From Bradyrhizobium sp. (lineage in GTDB: Bacteria > Pseudomonadota > Alphaproteobacteria > Rhizobiales > Xanthobacteraceae), in the NCBI RefSeq assembly GCF_022844465.1, contig NZ_JALHLP010000001.1, forward strand, positions 992,001-1,056,000: a stretch of DNA of 64,000 nt, read 5' to 3'. Position numbers and translations under genes: made by a program. Positions 8,884 through 18,616 of the stretch are shown piece after piece. The notes under the pieces are model-generated. The model did no database searches and was not told the DNA's origin. It saw only the letters and a program-made list of their open reading frames with translations. The number at the start of each line of letters is the position of its first letter. Position 1 is the first letter of the stretch.

Positions 8884-9183
8884 CTAGACGGCGTCCTTGG
8901 CGGCCTTGACTGGACGGGCCCGGACGATCTTGCGGGCCGGCTTGGCCTTGAACATCATTTCCTCGCCGGTGAAAGGGTTGGTGCCCTTCCGCGCCTTGGT
9001 CGCAGGCTTCTTGACCACGACGAACTTCGCGAAACCGGGAACGAGAAACACCCCGTTCTTCTTCAGCTCCTTGTGGCCGACGTCAACGAGCGTATCCATT
9101 ACGCTCTTGACTTCCTTCTTCGAAACCTCGGTGGAGGTCGCGATCTTTTCGATCAGCTGCGACTTGGACATTTGGGTAGCCAT
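8884..9183 (-). CDS. HU-family DNA-binding protein
   Basis: A 99-residue histone-like protein. The N-terminal helical part reads MSKSQLIEKIATSTEVSKKEV, followed by the beta-arm region GVFLVPGFAKFVVVKKPATKARKGTNPFTGEE, in which NPFTGEE matches the HU/IHF signature NPxTGE. A basic Ala/Lys-rich tail (KPARKIVRARPVKAAKDAV) extends beyond normal HU length of about 90, as in several rhizobial HU proteins. It binds DNA non-specifically as a dimer and shapes the nucleoid. It is monocistronic, with an intrinsic terminator just downstream and a long leader containing a hairpin (9219-9251). The alternative ATG at residue 5 is possible. Confidence 0.93.
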   Translation of the reverse strand: MATQMSKSQLIEKIATSTEVSKKEVKSVMDTLVDVGHKELKKNGVFLVPGFAKFVVVKKPATKARKGTNPFTGEEMMFKAKPARKIVRARPVKAAKDAV

Positions 9184-9218
9184 GGTTGCTCCATTGATTC
9201 ATGGGAAGGCGACGATAG

Positions 9219-9251
9219 GTCGGAAACCGCATAAAAAATAGGGTTTCCGAC
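9219..9251 (-). promoter_or_regulatory. Perfect 10-bp inverted repeat in the HU leader
   Basis: GTCGGAAACC (9219-9228) and GGTTTCCGAC (9242-9251) are perfect complements around a 13-base AT-rich loop containing TATTTTTTAT. It lies 36 bases upstream of the HU start. It could be an operator, a leader hairpin acting on stability or translation, or a transcription pause site; the sequence alone does not decide. Confidence 0.55.
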
Positions 9252-9604
9252 ACTCTGCACAACTATCTCGCTAGTCCAGTTGCACTGATTCGTCCAATTT
9301 TGGCTGTTTTTCAGGCCTTGAGCGCCTAGCGACCCTGTTTTCAAGGGCTGTGAGACACATTGTCCGGCCGGTTTTCCGGCAATCCCGGACCGTGCCGCTT
9401 TCCCTGTTACTACCTGGACGCGAGGCGATCCTTGCACCGGCACGAAAAATCAGCAGGCCGATCGGCCGTTGAACACGTTGTTTTCGGAAAGGATTTTCCC
9501 GATCGCGCCGCGATTAGAAAATGACTCGCATTCCCCTTCCATCGTAACATCGACCGCGAAGGCGGATGCCTGAGCAATCCGCCATACCAAGCTGGAGACT
9601 TCGC
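9252..9604. other. Intergenic region between HU and the ABC importer
   Basis: About 350 bases without a convincing gene; the short minus-strand ORF 9153-9443 overlaps the HU start and has no recognisable features. The stretch must hold the HU promoter (minus strand) and the promoter of the ABC importer operon (plus strand). A small GC hairpin, GCCGG-TTTT-CCGGC, lies near 9365. I see no FNR/FixK-type site in it. Confidence 0.6.
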
Positions 9605-11221
9605 ATGGACTTGACGCGCATCGAGATCAACCGCCGCACCGCGCTGCTGACGTCGGCTGCGATCGCGGCCAACGTGATCAATCCGATGCGCGCCTTTGCG
9701 CAGGAAACGCCGCGCAAGGGCGGCGTGTTCAACGTGCATTACGGCGCCGAGCAGCGCCAGCTCAACCCGAGCATCCAGGCCTCCACCGGAGTCTACATCA
9801 TCGGCGGCAAAATCCAGGAAAACCTCGTTGACCTCGACGCCAAAGGTCAGCCGGTCGGCGTGCTCGCCGAGAGCTGGGAAGCCGCGCCCGACGGCAAGAC
9901 CATCACATTCAAGCTGCGCAAGGGCGTGACCTGGCACGACGGCAAGCCGTTCACCTCGGCCGACGTCGAGTTCACCGCCATGAACATGTGGAAGAAGATC
10001 CTCAACTACGGATCGACGCTGCAGCTGTTCCTGACCGCGGTCGAGACGCCGGACGCCCACACCGCGATCTTCAAATACGATCGGCCGATGCCGCTCAACC
10101 TGCTGCTGCGCGCCCTGCCCGATCTTGGCTACATCTCGGCCAAACATCTCTATGAGAGCGGCGACATCCGCCAGAACCCGACCAACCTTTCGCCGGTCGG
10201 CACCGGCCCGTTCAAGTTCGTCAAATACGAGCGCGGACAATACGTCATCGCCGACCGCAACGAGAATTACTGGCGCCCCAACGCGCCCTATCTCGACCGC
10301 ATTGTCTGGCGCGTGATCACCGACCGCTCGGCGGCGGCAGCGCAGATGGAGGCCGGCGAACTGCATTGTTCGCCGTTCTCCGGCCTGACCATCTCGGACC
10401 TGGCGCGGCTCGGCAAGGACAAGCGCTTCATCGTCTCGACCAAGGGCAATGAGGGCAACGCGCGGACCAACACCCTCGAGTTCAACTTCCGCCGCAAGGA
10501 GTTGTCCGACGTCCGCGTCCGCCGCGCCATCGCGCATGCGATCAACGTGCCGTTCTTCATCGACAATTTCCTCGGCGATTTCGCCAAGCTCGGCACCGGC
10601 CCGATCCCCTCGACCTCGACCGACTTCTATCCGGGCGCCGACACGCCGCAATATCCCTACGACAAGGCCAAGGCCGCGGCGCTGCTCGACGAGGCCGGCT
10701 TCAAGGCGGGTAGCGGCGGCACGCGCTTCCCGCTCAAGCTGCTGCCCGCGCCCTGGGGCGAGGACATCTCGCTGTGGTCGACCTTCATCCAGCAATCGCT
10801 GCAGGAGATCGGCATTCCGGTCGAGATCGTGCGCAACGACGGCGGCGGCTTCCTCAAGCAGGTCTATGACGAACACGCCTTCGATCTTGCCACCGGCTGG
10901 CACCAGTACCGCAACGACCCCGCAGTCTCGACCACAGTCTGGTATCGCTCGGGCCAGCCCAAGGGCGCGCCCTGGACCAACCAGTGGGGCTGGGAGGACA
11001 AGGCGATCGACAAGACCATCGATGACGCCGCCACCGAAGTCGATCCGGCCAAGCGCAAGGCGCTGTATGCCCGGTTCGTCAAGGAGGTGAACACGGAACT
11101 GCCGGTCTGGATGCCGATCGAGCAGATCTTCGTCACGACGATCACGGCAAAGGCGCGCAATCACTCCAACACGCCGCGCTGGGGCTCGTCGAGCTGGCAC
11201 GATCTTTGGCTATCCGCATGA
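9605..11221 (+). CDS. ABC transporter substrate-binding protein, family 5 (peptide/opine type)
   Basis: A 538-residue periplasmic solute-binding protein of the DppA/OppA family. The N-terminus INRRTALLTSAAIAANVI carries a twin-arginine pair and a hydrophobic stretch, suggesting Tat or Sec export with cleavage near RAFA-QE. Family landmarks are the N-terminal ESWEAAPDGKTITFKLRKGVTWHDGKPFTSADVEF and the central VGTGPFKFVKYERGQYV. ATG 9605 is preferred over 9566 because GGAG is seven bases upstream and the signal peptide then has normal length. It heads an operon with two permeases and a double ATPase. The ligand is probably a small peptide or amino-acid derivative; its neighbours point to nitrogen compounds. 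Confidence 0.9.
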   Translation: MDLTRIEINRRTALLTSAAIAANVINPMRAFAQETPRKGGVFNVHYGAEQRQLNPSIQASTGVYIIGGKIQENLVDLDAKGQPVGVLAESWEAAPDGKTITFKLRKGVTWHDGKPFTSADVEFTAMNMWKKILNYGSTLQLFLTAVETPDAHTAIFKYDRPMPLNLLLRALPDLGYISAKHLYESGDIRQNPTNLSPVGTGPFKFVKYERGQYVIADRNENYWRPNAPYLDRIVWRVITDRSAAAAQMEAGELHCSPFSGLTISDLARLGKDKRFIVSTKGNEGNARTNTLEFNFRRKELSDVRVRRAIAHAINVPFFIDNFLGDFAKLGTGPIPSTSTDFYPGADTPQYPYDKAKAAALLDEAGFKAGSGGTRFPLKLLPAPWGEDISLWSTFIQQSLQEIGIPVEIVRNDGGGFLKQVYDEHAFDLATGWHQYRNDPAVSTTVWYRSGQPKGAPWTNQWGWEDKAIDKTIDDAATEVDPAKRKALYARFVKEVNTELPVWMPIEQIFVTTITAKARNHSNTPRWGSSSWHDLWLSA

Positions 11222-11245
11222 CGCCATATCCGCCAAGATAGCCTG

Positions 11246-12223
11246 ATGCGTATCCTTGGCCTTGCGGGGCGGCGGCTCGCCGCCTCGATCCCGACCCTGA
11301 TCCTGATCCTGATCGGCATGTTTCTGCTGCTGCAGTTCGCGCCGGGCGACACCGTCGATGCGATGATGGCGCAGATGGGCGGCGGCGACGCCGCAACGGC
11401 AAAGGATCTGCGAAAATTCTACGGGCTCGACGTCTCCATTCCCGCCCAGCTCGGCAACTACCTCTGGCGCCTGGTGCGCCTCGATCTCGGCTTCTCCTCG
11501 ATCTACGGCAAGCCGGTGGCGTCGGTGATCATCGAGCGGCTGCCGCCGACCATCCTGCTGATGACCGCATCGCTGTCCTTTGCGTTCTTCTTCGGGCTCT
11601 TGTTCGGCGTCATCGCCGCCCGCGGCGTCAACCGCTGGCCCGATACGCTGATCTCGACGCTCGGCCTCGTGTTCTACGCCACGCCCTCGTTCTGGTTCGG
11701 ATTGATGGCCATCGTGGTCTTCTCCGTCTACCTGCAATGGCTGCCGCCCGGCGGCTTCGAGGACATCGGGACGGTTCAGACCGGCATCTGGCGCGTGCTC
11801 GGCATCGCAAGCCATCTGGTGCTGCCAACACTGACGCTGGGGCTGATCTTTCTTGCCATCTACCTGCGCATCATGCGCGCCTCGATGCTGGAAGTGCTCA
11901 ACCTCGATTATGTCCGGACCGCGCGGGCCAAAGGCCTCGACGAGACCCGCGTGGTGACGCGACATGTGCTCCGCAACGCCCTCTTACCGATGGTGACGCT
12001 GATCGGCCTGCAGGCCGGCACCATGCTCGGCGGCTCGGTGGTGGTCGAAAGCGTGTTCTCGCTGCCGGGCCTCGGCCGCCTCGCCTATGAATCGGTGGTG
12101 CAACGCGACCTCAATACCCTGCTCGGCATCGTGTTCGTCTCGGCGCTGCTCGTCATCACCGTCAATTTCGTGGTCGACCTGATCTATGCGCGGCTCGACC
12201 CGCGCATCACGGCCGGGGGCTAG
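11246..12223 (+). CDS. ABC transporter permease, DppB/OppB type
   Basis: A 325-residue inner-membrane permease. It has an N-terminal membrane segment (ASIPTLILILIGMFLLLQFAPGD), the typical periplasmic loop, then about five further segments. The cytoplasmic EAA-like loop YVRTARAKGLDETRVVTRHVLRNALLPMVT docks onto the ATPase, and VVVESVFSLPGLGRL is a DppB hallmark. It begins 24 bases after the binding protein and is followed within four bases by the second permease, so it belongs to one transcript. It forms the translocation channel with the DppC-type partner. Confidence 0.92.
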   Translation: MRILGLAGRRLAASIPTLILILIGMFLLLQFAPGDTVDAMMAQMGGGDAATAKDLRKFYGLDVSIPAQLGNYLWRLVRLDLGFSSIYGKPVASVIIERLPPTILLMTASLSFAFFFGLLFGVIAARGVNRWPDTLISTLGLVFYATPSFWFGLMAIVVFSVYLQWLPPGGFEDIGTVQTGIWRVLGIASHLVLPTLTLGLIFLAIYLRIMRASMLEVLNLDYVRTARAKGLDETRVVTRHVLRNALLPMVTLIGLQAGTMLGGSVVVESVFSLPGLGRLAYESVVQRDLNTLLGIVFVSALLVITVNFVVDLIYARLDPRITAGG

Positions 12224-12227
12224 GGCC

Positions 12228-13058
12228 ATGGACGCGGTCAGGCGCTACTTCAGAAGTCCGGCGGCCGTCGCGGGCCTTGTCTTGCTGATAATCGTGATCG
12301 GAATGGCGGTCAGCGCCGGCTGGCTCTATCCGCGCGATCCGCTGGCGCTGGCCGGCCGCCCCCTGATCTGGCCGTTCTCCAACCCGCGCTTCCTGCTCGG
12401 CACCGACAATTCGGGACGCGATATCGCCGCCCAGATATTCTATGGCGCGCGAATATCGCTCCTGATCGGCGGCGTCGCCACCGTGATTGCGATCCTGATC
12501 GGCGTCCTTGTCGGCGCCTTTTCCGGCTACTATGGCGGCTGGGTCGACACCGTGCTGATGCGGATCACCGAAGCCTTCCAGACGCTGCCAAACTTCGTGC
12601 TGCTGTTGGTGCTGGTCGCCGTGTTCGGCTCGACGCTGACGACCGTCACCATCGCGGTCGGCGTGGTGTCGTGGCCGGCGCCGGCGCGGCTGACCCGCGC
12701 CGAATTCATGTCGTTGCGCAACCGGGAATTTGTCCAGGCCGGACGCACGCTCGGCATGAAGGACATCCAGCTCATGCTCGGCGAGATCCTGCCCAACGCG
12801 CTGCCGCCGGTCATCGTCTACGCCAGCGTCGTGATGGCGGTTGCGATCCTGCTCGAAAGCGCGCTCGCCTTCCTGCGCCTGTCCGATCCCAACGTGGCGT
12901 CGTGGGGCAATCTGATCGGGCTCGGCCGCGACGTGCTACGGGTGCAGTGGTACGTCTCGGCGATCCCCGGCATCGCCATTCTCGTCACGGTGCTGGCAGT
13001 GTCGCTGGTCGGCCAGGGCCTCAACGACGCGCTCAATCCGAGGCTGAAGGGCCGATGA
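12228..13058 (+). CDS. ABC transporter permease, DppC/OppC type
   Basis: A 276-residue permease partner. It has the N-terminal segment [26 protein letters not shown], the DppC signature [27 protein letters not shown], and the EAA loop [36 protein letters not shown] 12228 is chosen because the ORF-track start at 12186 lies inside the upstream permease and the family N-terminus begins here. Its TGA overlaps the ATG of the ATPase gene (ATGA at 13055), indicating translational coupling. Residues near FAG or SWGNLIG at the C-terminus are usual for the group. Confidence 0.92.
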   Translation: MDAVRRYFRSPAAVAGLVLLIIVIGMAVSAGWLYPRDPLALAGRPLIWPFSNPRFLLGTDNSGRDIAAQIFYGARISLLIGGVATVIAILIGVLVGAFSGYYGGWVDTVLMRITEAFQTLPNFVLLLVLVAVFGSTLTTVTIAVGVVSWPAPARLTRAEFMSLRNREFVQAGRTLGMKDIQLMLGEILPNALPPVIVYASVVMAVAILLESALAFLRLSDPNVASWGNLIGLGRDVLRVQWYVSAIPGIAILVTVLAVSLVGQGLNDALNPRLKGR

Positions 13059-14686
13059 GCGCGACTGAACCGATCCTCTCGCTCGATCGCCTCAGCGTTC
13101 GCCTGCCCCGCGGCGCCGACCGGACCCATGCGCTGTCCGAGGTGTCGCTGCAGATCGCGGCCAACGAAATCCTGTGCGTGGTCGGCGAATCCGGTTCCGG
13201 CAAATCGGTGATGGCCAACGCCGTCATGCGGCTGTTGCCCAACGAAGTGACGATCGACGGCGGCCGGGTGATGTTCGAGAGCCGGGATCTCTGCGCCGCA
13301 TCGGCCGCCGAGATGCGCAAAGTGCGCGGCGCCCGCATCGCCATGATCTTCCAGGAGCCGATGACGGCGCTCAACCCGCTGCGCACCATCGGCGACCAGA
13401 TCGCCGAGATGTTCTCGACCCATACCGAATTGTCGAAGGCCGAGATCGGCGCAAGGATGCTCGCCTTGCTCGCCGACGTGCGGATTCCCGATCCGAAGGT
13501 GGCGGCGAAGGCCTATCCGCACGAACTTTCGGGCGGGCAACGCCAGCGCGCCATGATCGCGATGGCGCTGGCGCTCGACCCAAAACTGCTGATCGCCGAC
13601 GAGCCGACCACCGCGCTCGACGTCACCACCCAGGCGCAAATCCTGAAGCTGATCCGCGACCTGCAGCAGCGGCGCCGGACCGCCGTCATGTTCATCACCC
13701 ATGATTTCGGCGTCGTCGCCGAGATCGCCGACCGCGTGGTGGTGATGCAGCACGGCGTGATTGTCGAGCACGGCACCGCCGCCGCAGTGCTGAACCATCC
13801 GCAACATGCCTATACAAGGCAGCTGATCGCCGCCGTGCCGCCGCTAAAGGCACCGCCGCCGCGCCCGCTCTCGGCGGAGAACATCCTGACGATGTCCGGC
13901 GTTTCCAAGACCTACCGCACCGGCGGCTTCCTGGGGCGCGGGGCGCGGGTGACGCCCGCGGTCAGGAACGTCTCGCTCAACCTGCCGCGCGGCGCGACGC
14001 TCGGCATCGTCGGCGAATCCGGTTCGGGCAAGTCGACGCTGGCGCGCTGCATCGTGCGGCTGATCGATCCAGATGCCGGCTCGATCTTGCTCGACGGCCA
14101 GGATTGGGCGAAACTGTCGCGCGAACAAGTGCGCCGCGAGACCCGTCATATCCAGATGGTGTTCCAGGACCCGTTCGCTTCGCTCAATCCGCGCCGCAAG
14201 GCGGCCGAACTGGTGGCGCAGGGTCCGATCGTGCACGGCACGCCGCGGGCGAAGGCGATCGCAGACGCCAGGGAATTGTTCGCGCTGGTCGGGCTCGACC
14301 CTTCCGCCGGCGACCGCTTTCCGCACGAGTTCTCCGGCGGCCAGCGGCAGCGCATCGGGCTGGCGCGCGCACTGGCGCTGAAGCCGGACGTGCTGGTCGC
14401 CGACGAACCGGTGTCGGCGCTGGACGTTTCCGTGCAGGCGCAGGTGCTGAAACTGCTGGCCGAACTGCGGGCGCGGCTCGGCCTGTCCATCATCTTCATC
14501 ACGCATGATCTGCGCGTCGCCGCGCAGATATGCGACCTCGTCGCGGTGATGAAGGACGGCGAAGTGGTCGAGCACGGGCTGGCCGGACAGGTGTTCGGCG
14601 ACCCTCAGCATCCCTATACCCGGGCGCTGCTCGACTCCATCCCCGGCGGCGCGTTTGCGCGCGAGCATGCAATCGAGGCGGTGTAG
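13055..14686 (+). CDS. Double ABC ATPase (DppD-DppF fusion type)
   Basis: A 543-residue cytoplasmic ATPase with two nucleotide-binding domains in one chain, replacing separate DppD and DppF. Domain 1 (about residues 1-255) has Walker A GESGSGKS, signature LSGGQRQR and Walker [13 protein letters not shown]. Domain 2 (about 275-530) has a second [16 protein letters not shown] and [12 protein letters not shown]. Both carry the oligopeptide-type motif HPQHAYTR or [14 protein letters not shown] at the end. The ORF track starts it at 12671 inside the permease; the ATG at 13055 in the ATGA overlap is the real start. It powers the importer encoded by the three genes before it. Confidence 0.93.
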   Translation: MSATEPILSLDRLSVRLPRGADRTHALSEVSLQIAANEILCVVGESGSGKSVMANAVMRLLPNEVTIDGGRVMFESRDLCAASAAEMRKVRGARIAMIFQEPMTALNPLRTIGDQIAEMFSTHTELSKAEIGARMLALLADVRIPDPKVAAKAYPHELSGGQRQRAMIAMALALDPKLLIADEPTTALDVTTQAQILKLIRDLQQRRRTAVMFITHDFGVVAEIADRVVVMQHGVIVEHGTAAAVLNHPQHAYTRQLIAAVPPLKAPPPRPLSAENILTMSGVSKTYRTGGFLGRGARVTPAVRNVSLNLPRGATLGIVGESGSGKSTLARCIVRLIDPDAGSILLDGQDWAKLSREQVRRETRHIQMVFQDPFASLNPRRKAAELVAQGPIVHGTPRAKAIADARELFALVGLDPSAGDRFPHEFSGGQRQRIGLARALALKPDVLVADEPVSALDVSVQAQVLKLLAELRARLGLSIIFITHDLRVAAQICDLVAVMKDGEVVEHGLAGQVFGDPQHPYTRALLDSIPGGAFAREHAIEAV

Positions 14687-14742
14687 CTGCACTCCACGCT
14701 CATTCGCGGGGAGAGGGAGAGGTGGCACCTCGCCCGCTGACA

Positions 14743-16047
14743 TCAAGCCATCTCGCGCGCATCTCTCCGGCGATAGACCAGCAGCATCAGCGGCGCCAGC
14801 TTGCGCAGGAGGCCGTGGGCGACGATCGGCGCAGGCTCCGTGAACGGCAGCGCCAGCTCGCTTTCGCTCACGCCGCGGACGGCCTTGGCCAGTTCATTGC
14901 CGAGCGGGATGGTCAGCGCCACCGCGCGGCCGTTGCAGCCGGTCCAGCCATAGGCGTCGGGGCCGAGCCGGTGGATGCGCGGCAGGAAATCCGTGGTCAT
15001 GCCGACATAGCCGTTCCAGACGTAATCGAACGAAACCTCGCCGATCTGCGGCCATAGCCGCTGCAAGCGCTCGGTGACGCGGGCCTTGATCCGCTCGACC
15101 TTGTTGCCGGGGCCGATCACGGCGCCGCCGGTGACGAGACGATTGCGTGCGTCGTAGCGTGCGAAATAGAGTTCGCCGTGGGTGTCCGACATCGCCTGAC
15201 GGCCCGGAATGATGGTCTTGCGGACATTATCGGACAAGGGCTGCGTCGCCATCTGCCAGGACAGCACCGGCATCACCTCGTGCGCGATTTCAGGCACCAG
15301 CGACTTCGAGAACTCGCCGCTATAGGCGTTGGTCGCCACCACCAGCGCACGGCCGGAGATCTCGCCCCGTGCCGTCTTGACCACCCAGCGGTCGTTGCGG
15401 CGCTCGAAGCTCTCGGCGGGCGATCGGGCGTAGATGCGCGCGCCGAGGCCGAGCACGGTGTGCGCCAGCCCACGGGCCAGCGCCAGCGGATTGATGTGGC
15501 CGCCGGTCCTGTTCCAGAACCCGCCGAACCATGCATCCGATCCCAGCATGTCGCGCGTCTGCTCGCGCGACAGCAATTCGACCGGCGCGCCGAACTTCGA
15601 CCATTGCCGCACCCGGCGTTCGGCGATCTTAATGCGGCCCGGCGAATGAACCGGCTGCACCCATCCGGCCTGTTCCTGCTCGGCCGCGATGTTGTAGCGC
15701 CGAGTCAGGTCAAACAGGCTGGAGGCGCTGTCGCGCAACATGCCGACGAAACGCTCGCCCGCCTCGCCATGCCTGGCGACGATATCCTCGGGATCGGGCC
15801 GCGACAGCGTCGGGATCACCTGGCCGTTGTTGCGCCCGGAAGCGCCCCAGCCCGGCTCCATCGCCTCGACGATGGCGACATCGACGCCGGCCTCGCGCAG
15901 ATGCAGCGCGGTGGAAAGGCCGGTGAAGCCGCCGCCGATCACGATGACGTCGGCCTGCTGCGCGCCGATCAGTTCGGGCAGATCGGGTCCCGGCGGGGTC
16001 ACCGCCGCCCACAGAGAGCCGGGCCAGCGCACGTTGGTCGTCTCCAT
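14743..16047 (-). CDS. FAD-dependent amino-acid/amine oxidase (DAO family)
   Basis: A 434-residue flavoprotein of the DAO family, similar in layout to gamma-glutamylputrescine oxidase. The dinucleotide fold DVIVIGGGFTGLSTALHLREAG is at residues 33-53, followed by EAMEPGWGASGRNNGQV, a strongly conserved FAD-contact segment. The C-terminal half has LVTGGAVIG and YVWNGYVGMTTDFLPRIHRLG and GWTGCNGRAVALTIPLGNELA. It would oxidise an amine or imino acid to an aldehyde or keto acid, passing electrons to oxygen. Start 16047 (METTNVRW) is preferred: AAAGGA is five bases upstream. An in-frame ATG at 16050 is adjacent. It is divergent from the glyoxalase-like gene. Confidence 0.87.
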   Translation of the reverse strand: METTNVRWPGSLWAAVTPPGPDLPELIGAQQADVIVIGGGFTGLSTALHLREAGVDVAIVEAMEPGWGASGRNNGQVIPTLSRPDPEDIVARHGEAGERFVGMLRDSASSLFDLTRRYNIAAEQEQAGWVQPVHSPGRIKIAERRVRQWSKFGAPVELLSREQTRDMLGSDAWFGGFWNRTGGHINPLALARGLAHTVLGLGARIYARSPAESFERRNDRWVVKTARGEISGRALVVATNAYSGEFSKSLVPEIAHEVMPVLSWQMATQPLSDNVRKTIIPGRQAMSDTHGELYFARYDARNRLVTGGAVIGPGNKVERIKARVTERLQRLWPQIGEVSFDYVWNGYVGMTTDFLPRIHRLGPDAYGWTGCNGRAVALTIPLGNELAKAVRGVSESELALPFTEPAPIVAHGLLRKLAPLMLLVYRRRDAREMA

Positions 16048-16123
16048 CATGATCCTTTCTTGCGGGCGCCTGGTCGATCTGGTTAGCTTGGTGCGCGCAT
16101 CATCATGCCGGAGAATAAAGAGA

Positions 16124-16978
16124 GTGGCACTGAAAAACGTCATCGGAATCGATCACGCCGTGGTCATGGTGAAGGATCTCGACAAGGCCGCCGACAACTA
16201 CCGGCGGCTCGGCTTCACCGTGTCGCCGCGCGGCACCCACAGCGCCCATATGGGATCGGGCAACTACACCATCATGTTCGACCCCGACTACATGGAATTG
16301 CTCGGCGTGCTGGCCCCGACCGAGCATAATGCGCCGGCGCGGGCGTTTCTCGCAACCAACGGCGAAGGCATCGAGCGCATCGCCTTCACGGCGGTGGATT
16401 CGGCCGACGGCGCGGAAGAGATTCGCGCGCGCGGTTTTCCGCCGATCGGCCCCACCGATTTCGAACGGCCGGTGAACATGCCCGACGGCACGGTGTCGGC
16501 GGCGAAATTCCGGACCTTTCAGTGGCCGGTGGCGGAAGCGCCGAGCGGCGTGCGCATCTTCGCCTGTCAGCACAAGACGCGCGAGACGGTCTGGATTCCC
16601 GAACTGATGAAGCATGCCAATGGCGCCAGACGCCTGAAGCAGGTGCTGATGGTCGCACCCGACCCGGCGAAGGAAGCCGCGCATCTGTCGCGACTGATCG
16701 ATCGCGAACCACGCCGCGAGCCGGACGGCGCGGTCGCGGTGCCATCAGGGGGAGACCGCGCCGATTTCGTGTTCCTGACCCGGGATCAGCTCGGCAAGCG
16801 CTACCCCGGCGTTCCGCTGACCGGCCTGCCCGAACGCGCCGGCGCCGGGCTCGTGATCGCGGCCGATTTGGCGGCGGCGGAAAAGGCGCTTGGCACCGTC
16901 GGCATCCGCAGCGCCGGCGGCGTCGTGGTGCCGCCCGGCGGCGCCAATGGGACACTGCTCGCCTTCGTCAAGGCATAA
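16124..16978 (+). CDS. VOC superfamily protein with glyoxalase-like domain
   Basis: A 284-residue protein of the vicinal-oxygen-chelate fold. The first module begins IGIDHAVVMVKDLDKAADNYRRLGFTVSPRG, in which His is a potential metal ligand, then MELLGVLAPTEHN; a second module follows with VLMVAPDPAKEAAHLSRLI. This matches the Glyoxalase_3-type arrangement, used by dioxygenases, lyases and isomerases, so the reaction is not fixed. The start is taken as GTG 16124, with AAAGAGA and an upstream GGAG; the longer ORF-track version (15740) overlaps the divergent oxidase gene and is not credible. A TetR gene follows 33 bases later. Confidence 0.82.
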   Translation: MALKNVIGIDHAVVMVKDLDKAADNYRRLGFTVSPRGTHSAHMGSGNYTIMFDPDYMELLGVLAPTEHNAPARAFLATNGEGIERIAFTAVDSADGAEEIRARGFPPIGPTDFERPVNMPDGTVSAAKFRTFQWPVAEAPSGVRIFACQHKTRETVWIPELMKHANGARRLKQVLMVAPDPAKEAAHLSRLIDREPRREPDGAVAVPSGGDRADFVFLTRDQLGKRYPGVPLTGLPERAGAGLVIAADLAAAEKALGTVGIRSAGGVVVPPGGANGTLLAFVKA

Positions 16979-17011
16979 CCGGCGCCACTCGCGGCACCGG
17001 GAAAGCCGAGC

Positions 17012-17623
17012 ATGGCGAAGCGCAGGACCGAACCGGACGACGATGCGGCAGGCAGCCGCCGCGGCCGTCCGCGTTCCGCCGAGACGACGAGCGCTATTCT
17101 GCAAAGCGCCTACGCCCTGATGGCGACCACGGGCCTTGCCGCCACCAGCATCGACGCCGTTGCGCGGCACTCCAATGTTTCAAAGATGACCATCTACAAA
17201 TGGTGGCCGTCGCGAGAAGCGCTCCTGATCGACGCCTTCCTGAACCACGCCTCGCTGATGTTGCCGCTGCCAGGCACGGGCAGGCCCGCGGACCGGCTCA
17301 GGAGCCACGCCGCAGCCTATGCGAAAGCGCTGCAGGGCAAGTTTGGCCGGGTACAGCTCGCGGTGATCTCCGAATGCATCTCGAACACCGGCTCGGCGGA
17401 GATCTTCTACACCCGCTACCTCCGGTATCGAAGGGCGGCGCTTGTCGAACTGATTGCGGCTGGCCAGCAGGACGGCAGCATCGGCGCGATCGGGACGCCG
17501 CATGATCTGTATGACGCGATCTACGGCAGCCTGTTCTACCGCTACGTCTTCGGAATCAGGCCGATCTCGCCGGCACACGCCCGCAAGCTCGTCGACACCC
17601 TGCTGTTGGTCAGGAGCCGCTGA
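17012..17623 (+). CDS. TetR/AcrR-family transcriptional regulator
   Basis: A 203-residue repressor-type protein. The N-terminal DNA-binding domain (about residues 20-70) has SAILQSAYALMATTGLAATSIDAVARHSNVSKMTIYKWWPSREALL, the normal TetR helix-turn-helix; the IYKWWPSRE variant is common in the AcrR branch. The C-terminal ligand and dimer domain is divergent, as usual. It lies 33 bases after the VOC gene, possibly in the same transcript, and its 3' end overlaps the 3' end of the convergent desaturase gene by 14 bases. Candidate targets are the VOC gene or the desaturase, whose upstream region carries a TGTAC-N5-GTACA palindrome. Confidence 0.88.
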   Translation: MAKRRTEPDDDAAGSRRGRPRSAETTSAILQSAYALMATTGLAATSIDAVARHSNVSKMTIYKWWPSREALLIDAFLNHASLMLPLPGTGRPADRLRSHAAAYAKALQGKFGRVQLAVISECISNTGSAEIFYTRYLRYRRAALVELIAAGQQDGSIGAIGTPHDLYDAIYGSLFYRYVFGIRPISPAHARKLVDTLLLVRSR

Positions 17624-18569
17624 CGCCTTCGGCCGGGTTACGCCGCTCGCGGCGAAACCAGCCCCAGGTCTCGCGCGTCACGGCCCGATAACCCTGTCCC
17701 CGAAAAACGATCTGGTCCGCGACGATCCGGTGCAGCTTCGGCAGCGCATGGAACGGGATCGAAGGATAGGCGTGGTGTTCGACATGGTAAGGCATGTTCC
17801 ACGCAAACCATTTGGTGATGATGCCGGTATAGGTGGTGCGGGTGTTGCGGAAGGCACTGCGCGTCCGCTCGCAGCCGGTGTGTTCGGCATAGAGGTAGGG
17901 ACGCAGGAACAGCTGACCGACGATCAGGGGAACGATCCAGACCCAAAGCAGAATCGCGGTACCCAGCGCGAGCGAGGCGAGCAGGAGCACGACATAGAAT
18001 ACGACATAGAGGCGCGCTTCCCTCACGATGATGTGGCGCTTGCCTTCCGGGATCCAGGGCGCGGACGCGTCGCCGGTGACGGCGTGGCGGAGCATCAGCC
18101 GTATCCGGAACGCAACCTGCCGAATGCCGCTATAGGCGATCGCGAGCTGGGTGTCGGATGCGGGGATCGGGCCAACCAGCAGTTCCGGGTCCCTTTCCGG
18201 GTCCTGCGTGTAGCGGTGGTGGTCCCAGTGGAACAGGCAGTAATACTCGTAAGGCAGCCAGATCGCTAAAGACGACAGATGACCGACCGCCAGATTGAGC
18301 GCAGGGCTGCGAAACGCCGTCTTGTGCGCGGTCTCATGCACGACCATGAACAGGAAGGCGACGAAGTAACCCTGCACGACCATGAGCGGCAACGCCCAGA
18401 CCAGGCCATGGGTCGAGGACACCAGCCAGATCAGCGTGCCGAAGAGGCCGATCGCGCCATAATGGCTGGCCGCGCGAACAAGGCCCTGAAGGTCGGATCG
18501 TGCCGACAGTTCGCGAAGCGCGGCCGAAGTCAGCGGCTTTGCTCCCGTTGCGGTGACAGCAGTGCTCAT
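17610..18569 (-). CDS. Membrane fatty-acid desaturase-type di-iron protein
   Basis: A 319-residue integral membrane protein of the fatty-acid desaturase/hydroxylase superfamily. All three histidine boxes that bind the di-iron centre are visible: HETAHKTAF (HxxxH), HWDHHRYT (HxxHH) and MPYHVEHHAYP (HxxHH). Hydrophobic segments flank them (YGAIGLFGTLIWLVSS, LPLMVVQGYFVAFLFMVVH, YVVFYVVLLLASLALGTAILLWVWIVPLIVG). It would insert a double bond or hydroxyl into an acyl chain or carotenoid-like lipid using oxygen and an electron donor. The substrate is not evident. The gene is monocistronic; its 3' end overlaps the TetR gene and its promoter region contains the palindrome at 18617-18631. Confidence 0.87.
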   Translation of the reverse strand: MSTAVTATGAKPLTSAALRELSARSDLQGLVRAASHYGAIGLFGTLIWLVSSTHGLVWALPLMVVQGYFVAFLFMVVHETAHKTAFRSPALNLAVGHLSSLAIWLPYEYYCLFHWDHHRYTQDPERDPELLVGPIPASDTQLAIAYSGIRQVAFRIRLMLRHAVTGDASAPWIPEGKRHIIVREARLYVVFYVVLLLASLALGTAILLWVWIVPLIVGQLFLRPYLYAEHTGCERTRSAFRNTRTTYTGIITKWFAWNMPYHVEHHAYPSIPFHALPKLHRIVADQIVFRGQGYRAVTRETWGWFRRERRNPAEGVSGS

Positions 18570-18616
18570 GGCGCCTTTGCTCCAACAAGCGATCCCAGTC
18601 GCGCGACCCTATTTAC

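Noticed and set aside
9410-11200. 596-codon minus-strand ORF
   Set aside because: Antisense to the ABC binding protein gene, which has a clear signal peptide and family motifs.
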